This document shows positions 1 through 7,700 of a DNA stretch of 10,791 bases, one piece after another (position 1 is the first letter of the stretch; each line of letters starts with the position of its first letter). A program made the position numbers and the translations under genes. The stretch covers positions 1 to 10,791 of the forward strand of contig JAOXYB010059846.1 of the NCBI GenBank assembly GCA_028565635.1, in the 5' to 3' direction. The notes beneath the pieces were generated by a model that saw nothing but the letters and a program-made list of their open reading frames with translations, was not told where the DNA came from and made no database searches. The stretch comes from Phoronis ovalis. Taxonomy: Eukaryota; Phoronida; Phoronidae.

Positions 1-1031
1 ACAAGTATTTCGGTTTCCTATTTTAATTATTCTCATATCAGAGTGTAGAATACTAGTGAAAAATGAAAAATACAAAAAAAAATATAAGAAACTAATGAAC
101 TCGTTTTAATACACTGTTGTTCTATTAACTTATTCTTTATCACTGTTAAAATGGTAATCGAAATTGTTCACACAACATTATTAATAGCTACGTAAATTTT
201 CAGCAAAGGCATTTTTCTCTGTTAGAGTGGAAGTACCTTATGCCCTAAATAGAGAGCAGTTTAATTTCTCTGCCGCAGTCTGATGAAATCCAATCGTTAG
301 TGTGGAAGTACCTTCTGCTAAAGCAGCAATCCTAAATAGATAGCCTTCTGATACTATGGATGATCCTTTTAACTTTCCATAATTCTTTAAAAAAAACAGA
401 AACCAAAATGACCCCATGACCTCCAAATTACTAGCCAGTACATCTGCCTCACACGCTCATCAATATTTTCACCGGTTTTCATGTGCATTACATTCATTTT
501 GGCAGGTTAATTCCCCTCCCCGTCTGTCAGCAACCCTGTGCTCGTGATCACCATTAATTCCTACATGTAATGTCCAATTTGTCTGCCAATTTGCTGACGC
601 AGATTCACTAAATTTCTTGTTTGATTTCTGTTATTATTTTTGTAAGGCCCCGGGTGTGAGAGTGAATCTAGTGAATGTGATTGGGGCATTTATGAAGCAG
701 GACATTTTCCAGTTACTGACAAAATAAGCACATATTCCATACGGGTAAATTCTTATTACATGGAATTGGTTATGGATATATTTGGACAAATAATTAGTTG
801 AATTCGTGGAAACTGGCCAATCCTGATGCGTGTACTTCCCATGTATGCATTTCCCAATTAATAAGCATGTATATGTTGTCTCACAAAATTGAAAACCATT
901 TATGTTATAAGCTGCATAGAATACAGTAATTGTAATATTTTGGCAAAAAATAAATAAAATTTACAGTTTAACAGTTAACCTAACCTTTTATCAGATTCAG
1001 AAATCTTACCCAAAATTATATAACATTAGTG
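1..1031. other. No gene seen; downstream or distal 3' UTR sequence
   Basis: No reading frame here looks like a protein on either strand. The stretch contains a tandem duplication at 221-344 and a patch of higher GC at about 465-720. The rest is plain AT-rich sequence. Confidence 0.5.
221..344. repeat. Local direct duplication, two copies 76 bp apart
   Basis: gttagagtggaagtacctta at 221-240 recurs as gttagtgtggaagtaccttc at 296-315, and cctaaatagagagc near 244-257 recurs as cctaaatagatagc at 331-344. The second copy has an insertion of about 11 bases between these blocks, within tgctaaagcagcaat. This looks like an old tandem duplication. Confidence 0.7.
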
Positions 1032-1037
1032 TTTATT
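1032..1037 (-). terminator. Candidate polyadenylation signal AATAAA
   Basis: TTTATT on the plus strand, i.e. AATAAA on the gene strand, about 620 nt after the stop codon. It is the only canonical hexamer between 1 and 1659 on this strand. The following minus-strand sequence includes TTTTGGGTAAG, a modest GT-rich element. Variant hexamers (ATTAAA on the minus strand near 22-27, 104-109 and 260-265) leave later sites possible. Confidence 0.35.
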
Positions 1038-1659
1038 GACTGCATACCAGGTGGTAAGAAAACAGCTCCATATTTTGTGCACTTTAAAAAAATGTTTTTC
1101 AAACTATACATTTCTTTCTCTTAAGGTATATAAATTTACTTGGTACATATTATTTGAAAATATACAATATTTTACTCTATCTATGCTTCAAGTTAAAAGT
1201 ATTTTCGTATCAGATCAACATGCTGGGGTGCTCCAAATCTTAGAAATATTACATGCTTTTACACGACCTCGCATCTTAGTAAAGATCCCTTGAATATTAA
1301 AAAAGTTGAACCCCTATTACAGTAGAATAATTGAATGAAATGACAACATATAAGTATATAATACTCTGGATGCAATAATTAAAATTAAATACCTCAATGG
1401 CCATTGTTTTTAAAATTTCAGAATTAAAAACATATTGCACAGTTTGAAGTACACAGCTATTTGAACACAATTTGCTATTGAAAGTAACATAACTAACCAA
1501 TCATTATGTCAAATCATCTAACAAGAGTGAAAACCATGTTTTGTTTGCTGATGAATAAGTGGCATATCACCTAACCAGTTGTTCACTAGAGATAATAACG
1601 CAATTCTGCAAGACGTGTAGCTTAATGTAGTATTCCAATTCCTTACTGTCTGATATATT
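1032..1659 (-). other. Probable 3' UTR of the endophilin-B gene
   Basis: Sequence directly downstream of the TGA on the minus strand. It is AT-rich with stops in all frames and no recognisable domain. The left limit is set by the only AATAAA hexamer on the minus strand between the stop and the window edge; the real 3' UTR may be shorter or run further left. Confidence 0.45.
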
Positions 1660-1770
1660 TCAGATGCCTATAATTTCAATATATGTCATTGGAACTTTTC
1701 CTCTTTGTGAGCCTCTTTCAGCCATCATCCAATCAGGGTCCTGACCAGGTAGTGACCACACAGATATTAC
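1660..1770 (-). CDS. SH3GLB: Endophilin-B terminal coding exon: SH3 C-terminal half and stop
   Basis: Coding part is 111 nt, 36 codons plus TGA at 1660-1662. The acceptor TTAATTACAG|GTA is at 1771. It reads VISVWSLPGQDPDWMMAERG then SQRGKVPMTYIEIIGI. The Trp of DWMM and the Pro-x-x-Tyr of VPMTY are SH3 ligand-binding positions and are intact. The vertebrate counterpart is VITVFSVVGMDSDWLMGERGNQKGKVPITYLELLN. The protein ends two residues beyond the usual SH3 end, so the C-terminus is essentially the domain edge. Confidence 0.97.
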   Translation of the reverse strand, partial: VISVWSLPGQDPDWMMAERGSQRGKVPMTYIEIIGI

Positions 1771-4700
1771 CTGTAATTAAAGTTACAAAAAATGATCATT
1801 TGCAGCTCCATAACAAATCTTTGCTCAGTTTCACCAAGTGTTCTACAAATGCTATTAAAACAGTACATCAAAAGTGTAAATGAAAAAAAATATGATTGTT
1901 TTTGAAATTTTCATCACATTCACCAAAGAATTTATTATTGCAATGCATTTTGTACATTTTAAAAAGATAACTCAAACAGCAATCTTGGGTGTTACTACAC
2001 AGGACTAATTTTGATTTCCAGGCCAAATAATGGTGCTATATCTATGTCGGCTACCAGCATAAGAAATAAAGGAAAAAAAACTTGAAAAGCTCATTGAATT
2101 TATTTTTGAAAAATAAAACTTGCTTTATAGTTGACAGTAAAAAAGTATTGTTTATTCAGTGTCACCCTGTAATACGCTAACACCATTTTTTGTCCGAAGA
2201 GTTTGTGAAGAAGCCTCTTTGTTTATCAAGAAATCCCCAATTTTGAAATGTCAGATAATATTAGGATTCCCCTGGCTGCATTTTCCCCACTATACATCAT
2301 TTGTAAGAAGCGTGACACAAATGTTAACGCTTACATCGCAGTGATTAGTGGCTCAATGGATACGAGTGCTGACCTAGCACCTGTTTCATGACTGTGTATG
2401 ACAGCCAGAAACGTTTATTTTTTCTTAAGCGAAATTCTTTGATATGATTGTTGAAGTGTCTAGCTTTTTGAAAGTATTGATTATTAACACCAAAAAAAAA
2501 AGTTTTGCCTTCAATGATAGAACTATTTGTGCACTGGGCTAACAACTCCAATCTGTGAAACAATTCTATAATTTTTTCATAAAAATGTGCCATTCGGATA
2601 TTGTAGTGACCATCATCTTTTTCAAATAAAATTGTGTCCTGCACTGCATGGAAACTATGGGACAATGATATGCAAAACAAAAGTAATACACCCTAAACTA
2701 CATTGCCAGATGAAAGCTAACATACACCTAGTCATATATTTATTTTATATTTCTGAATTCTGTCTTTAGTTTATAATTTGGTAACATTTAATTTATTTTG
2801 AGATTGACTTTCTTTTCATTCTACATTTGTTTTTAGTAGTAAGGGTAATTCTTTAACAATTAAATCAGGCTGTTGTTTAATTCTGGAACGGGTACTTGTT
2901 CAAATGGAGGCCAACAATTTTTAATAGTTAGGTCTCATTATTGCCCATAGTGGGTATGGTAGGGTATCAGCTAGTACTATTTATCTTTATACAAAGGCAA
3001 CAACATCTAACCCAACACCTTGCATCAAGACTTACTAGTACTCAGTTTTTTGTGTCTCAAAACCAAGTTTTTCAGCAAGGTTGGCAGCAAGGCCTGAATC
3101 ACTGAAATTACGCAATTAAAGGAACACTGATATTTCAATAAATAATTGTTTTGATAAGGGTAGGCATCTGAATCATACAACTGCTGTTACCCTAAAATGC
3201 ATATCTTCTCTCTTCTAATATACTAAGGATCAAGTTAAGCAACAAAGTATTTATTCTTATTAGCAAAAGATAAACTGCAAAATGTAATTTTTGGAGAGGA
3301 TCCCTAATTTTTAGTAAGAGTATCATCACATTTGTGCTTTATAACTTTCAGGAGTTTACCTCTTATAATTCCTACCAAGAAATATGATATAAAATTCTGC
3401 GTTGCTTAATGCTTGATTCTAAGTGTATCACATAATGTGTGTTTCAAGGGTGCTGAAGTAATATACATAAAGGATCTTATGCTGCAGAATCTCAACTACC
3501 CAAAATCTGGTACAGAACATAGCTTTATTAGGCTTACAATTGGTGTGTAGCGCCTGAAGAATACATTTGGAAGAAACCTTGGGACTGAAAGCTGTAATCA
3601 ATCTTTGAATTGTAGGGAGGAGGAGTGTACTACATGAAAACAATATTCAACGTTTCACTATTATACTTTTCTTGAGCATATAGTTTGGCATGACTTGTTT
3701 AGAAAAGGACGACTTATTAAATTACAAAATACCAAATTAAAATACTCAATTAGAAGAATACATTGAATGATCCCTAGGTTATGCCAAGCAACCTTGAGAC
3801 ACACAATCAATCACAGCGACATTTTTTTACCTCATCTGCTAATAGTGATAATTCACTTTTATCAGCAGCATCATAATCATACAAAACTTTAGCTTTTCGA
3901 GCAGTCAATGGCTTTGGAGGTTGGTCATTTTGTACACTGCCAATAGGTGGTGCTGAAGGTGTTGCTGATGAGTATATGGGATTACTAACACCAGGGATGA
4001 TTCCATTACCAGCAACAGGATGTTCAGAAACAGAGTAGCTACAAGATGTGATAGAAACAGCAATTCAAACAAAGGCCATAACCATGGAATTAAGTAGTAC
4101 AGGCAAAAATAAGAACAAACCGCATATCAATGAGAGCTTTTCAGAAATTAAACAGACAGGTAACGGTAAAAATCATCTGGTCACTGCCATTGTGAAAAAG
4201 CAAGCAAATTTGCAGCTGATGATATCATTTAGATTATCTTACTATAGGAATTGCACATTGGTCGAAAGGTCTGGTAACTAAAAGATGCAATGTAAAATAA
4301 CATCCTGTAAATAGTAAACTGTAACCTTTGAAAATAGCACAATCGATTACAGACTGCATGACCTTTTGTTTGTTTAACCACCCAAAATATTTGACAGACC
4401 TTATTTCAGTTTGAGCACCCACCTCTTTAATTTGACCATTTCATTTTTTAATGAAAGAGGACACAACATTTACAATGCACTCATCAAATATACAGCAAAG
4501 TTCACATTTTGTATAATTTATCTAGTATTAATTCATACTTTACTTGAATTCTAATACTGAGTTCAATCACCTATGCCATCAAAAATGTTTGTTTTCTAAT
4601 AGTGATATCAAGGAAAATTGAAATTAATAAAATTGTGGCTGAACTAATATAAAAGAGGTTTTATTAATTTACAAAGTATTCAGCATGCATGAACCTTAAT

Positions 4701-7700
4701 GCTGAATGTTTAGTGTATATGTAGCTTGATGCTGAACACATACACAGAGATAAACATTAATCTTGCATTAGGCCCATAATAATACCGAGATACTTGCACA
4801 ACATTTATGTGACAACATCCAACGAAATATGAATTACAGCAAAGAAAAATTCTATGACCATGCAAAGCATCGTACCCTTTTCTCTTGGTGGTGAGGGTAA
4901 CAGTTAAATGGCATTTAACACAGATTATGCAATGATAGCAGTGTCTAAAATTTATTGAAATGACAGTATCTAAAGCAAACTATGCAAATAATAGAAACAG
5001 AGTCAATTTCTATGGAAGATGTTTATGTCATTTTATTGGTTGTACTAATGACATATATTTCAAGATACATGAAATATGAATGAAACAATGTAAGCATAAA
5101 ATAACTTGTCTTAAGAGCAAAATGACATTAACTTGTCCTTCAACTGTCAAAGACATTTTATAGCTTAATTTTTAAGAAATGGAACTTTAATTTCCTTTTT
5201 AAATGCAAATTTTAAATTGGTTTCCATATTCAGCACATGTTTATATTGCAGCATATAGCAATACATAAACATACCTTCCGAGTTGTCTCTGAAGATCTAC
5301 CATGTACTTTTGACACTGAGCATAATAAATTACCTGACCTTCAATAAAGTCATTCAAGCATTTCATGTGGTGGGTCTGAAAAACATATTTTGCAAGAAAC
5401 TTGAAATACCATCATGTATGATATTCCCAATACACAACTTTAAATGAAACCAAACGCGCCATCTTAATTACTTTTATTAACCTTTTGTTTTCATATATTA
5501 GGAACTTTAATTATCCATTTATGTCGACTCAACTTCAGCAGTAGACAAATATCCATATAAATATGGTCTTCAAGTGCATTACTTCTTAGAGACTACAATG
5601 TCTATACAATTCCGATATACAATTAGCTTGACAATGACAAATATAGGTAGGTGCTCTAAAAGTTAAGAAATACAACAATAACACACAGTAAAGGATAAAA
5701 GAGTGCACACTACATTTTGGTGGTCATGTAGTTAGGTATCTCTCCAAAGATAACTTGAACATATCAACAGTGGTCACCAATATATATATGATATCTTTGG
5801 GCAGTGAATTCCATTGTATGAGAGATTTAGGATAGAATGAATACTTGAATGAGTCGATTGCTGTTGGTTTAGTTTATAAGGGACCTCTCCCTTTTTTTCA
5901 GTGAGCATTTTATAGATTAACATAGTGCACAGCATAATTTATTAATACTACCTGACTTTTGATTCAGTCTATTATTACTCACATGAGTACTAGCAACACC
6001 TTCCAAAAGCAGCTTGGTAATTTCCGATTGCCGATCAAACTCTGATTGGGCTACTCTCAAGTTCTGTTCAGCCTGTAAATAATTTAAGTAAGCGATGTAA
6101 TCCGGGTAAATTACTTCATTTTCATACATTCAAGTATGCTCAGGCGGTACGCTCAGCTGGATCCTCAAACCATCTGACATCCTCTGTAATAATTATACCA
6201 GAATATAAAAAAGTTCCTCCAATGTGTCAATTCCAGTTTGAGGGAAAGATAAATAAAATGAACGATTTTTGAATATTTTAACCCCCCTATCCATATCACC
6301 TGAAACAAATTATGTCCCCCCCCTTTGTTTTTTGAATATCAGTAGTATGGAGAATCTGTATATGCAAATTTTACCTGTCTTTTTGCACTCAATGACCCTT
6401 TTTATAAACAAAAAAAGAGGACCTATGGGGTCATTGAGTGCAAAAAGACAGGCAAATTTGCATATACAAATTCTTTGTACTACTACTGAATATCCTTTTT
6501 AAAATGTTGAGTTTGGACTTCACCTATTCAGGATAGTCAGTATGAAAATATCAAAAATAATGTTGAAGTTACTGATCAAAATTTTACCCACTTATCCAGG
6601 TAATTTAAAAACCACCCAAAACATATCACACCTCTAGCTTTGCTCTTCATATATCCTTCATCAAAGTGGGAATAGTAATTAAATTTTAAATACAGTAGGG
6701 GGCAGTAACACACCTGGGAAGGTATTCCAATTATGCTTTGATTCGTTATTACTTGTATAGAGGTGAAAGGCATTTTCAGAGAACTCAACAATCCAAAACA
6801 TGTATACATACAATTTTATCAATATCAAGACTAACGACATCAGTTCACTTTAAAAAATATAAACATTCCTTAGATAATGTAGCTGACATACAAAAAATTA
6901 CCTATTAAAATTTGCCAAATCAGGCTGTACTCACTAACTGGATGTCAGCCCTAAGATTATTAAATATACTTACTTCAGCCACAAGTTCCTGCTGATGCTG
7001 TTGAAAGCATGCAAGAAAATATAATGAATGTTTAAAAATGAATAGCATTACATTAACTTTAAGGTCAACAAGTTCATGCTTTATACAGAAAATAAGGCTT
7101 CATCCTGAGAGACGGAGTAGTACAAATATGTCATGCTATAAATGGTGGTACACAAATGAATTTCAAGTGCCTTGCCCTCTGGTAAAATATTTTGCTAAGA
7201 TCCTTTAAAAATCTTGATATGTAAGTATGGCTTATTAAGCTACTTGTACCTACCTAATGCCGCTTACTAGTAAGAGCTTGTCAACTGAACTTCCTAACAT
7301 AGGTGCACATAGTGATTAGTTAGAAAAACATAATGTGCGAAAATACTTACATCATGCAAATTTGAAAGTGTTCACTGTTAGCACTTAACTTGATTTTAAT
7401 ATATGATAGAACACATAATACATTCAAAATTTATCTACTTTCAGTGTAGTTATCAGGGTTTTCTGTAAATATGCTATCCCCTCCCTGGAATAGACGCTGT
7501 CTTTTCGGAAAACTTACCAAAAGATCAACAAATAACATTAATGACATGCAAAGTTGATTATCTGTACTTTTTGGAAAATATTACAGCCTTTAAAATAATT
7601 TGGTGATATTACTCCTTTTTACTTGTAATACCAGTTCTAGCCATCTTCACAGCACAAAATAATATACTTCAACAATAATGGTTAAAGCATTATAGCAACT

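Noticed and set aside
2345-2680. 111-codon open frame on the minus strand, the longest in the window
   Set aside because: It lies wholly inside the last intron, has no recognisable motif, and has an odd composition rich in Phe, His, Asn and Lys. Chance is the simpler explanation.
6120-6180. tRNA-like A-box words (gctcaggcggta) suggesting a tRNA-derived SINE
   Set aside because: The opposite half of the D-stem does not pair and no B-box (GGTTCGANTCC-like) follows at a fitting distance.
7513-7561. Possible 44-nt exon on the minus strand with donor TTTTG|GTAAGT
   Set aside because: It has a weak acceptor without a pyrimidine tract, an in-frame stop and a length that is not a multiple of three.
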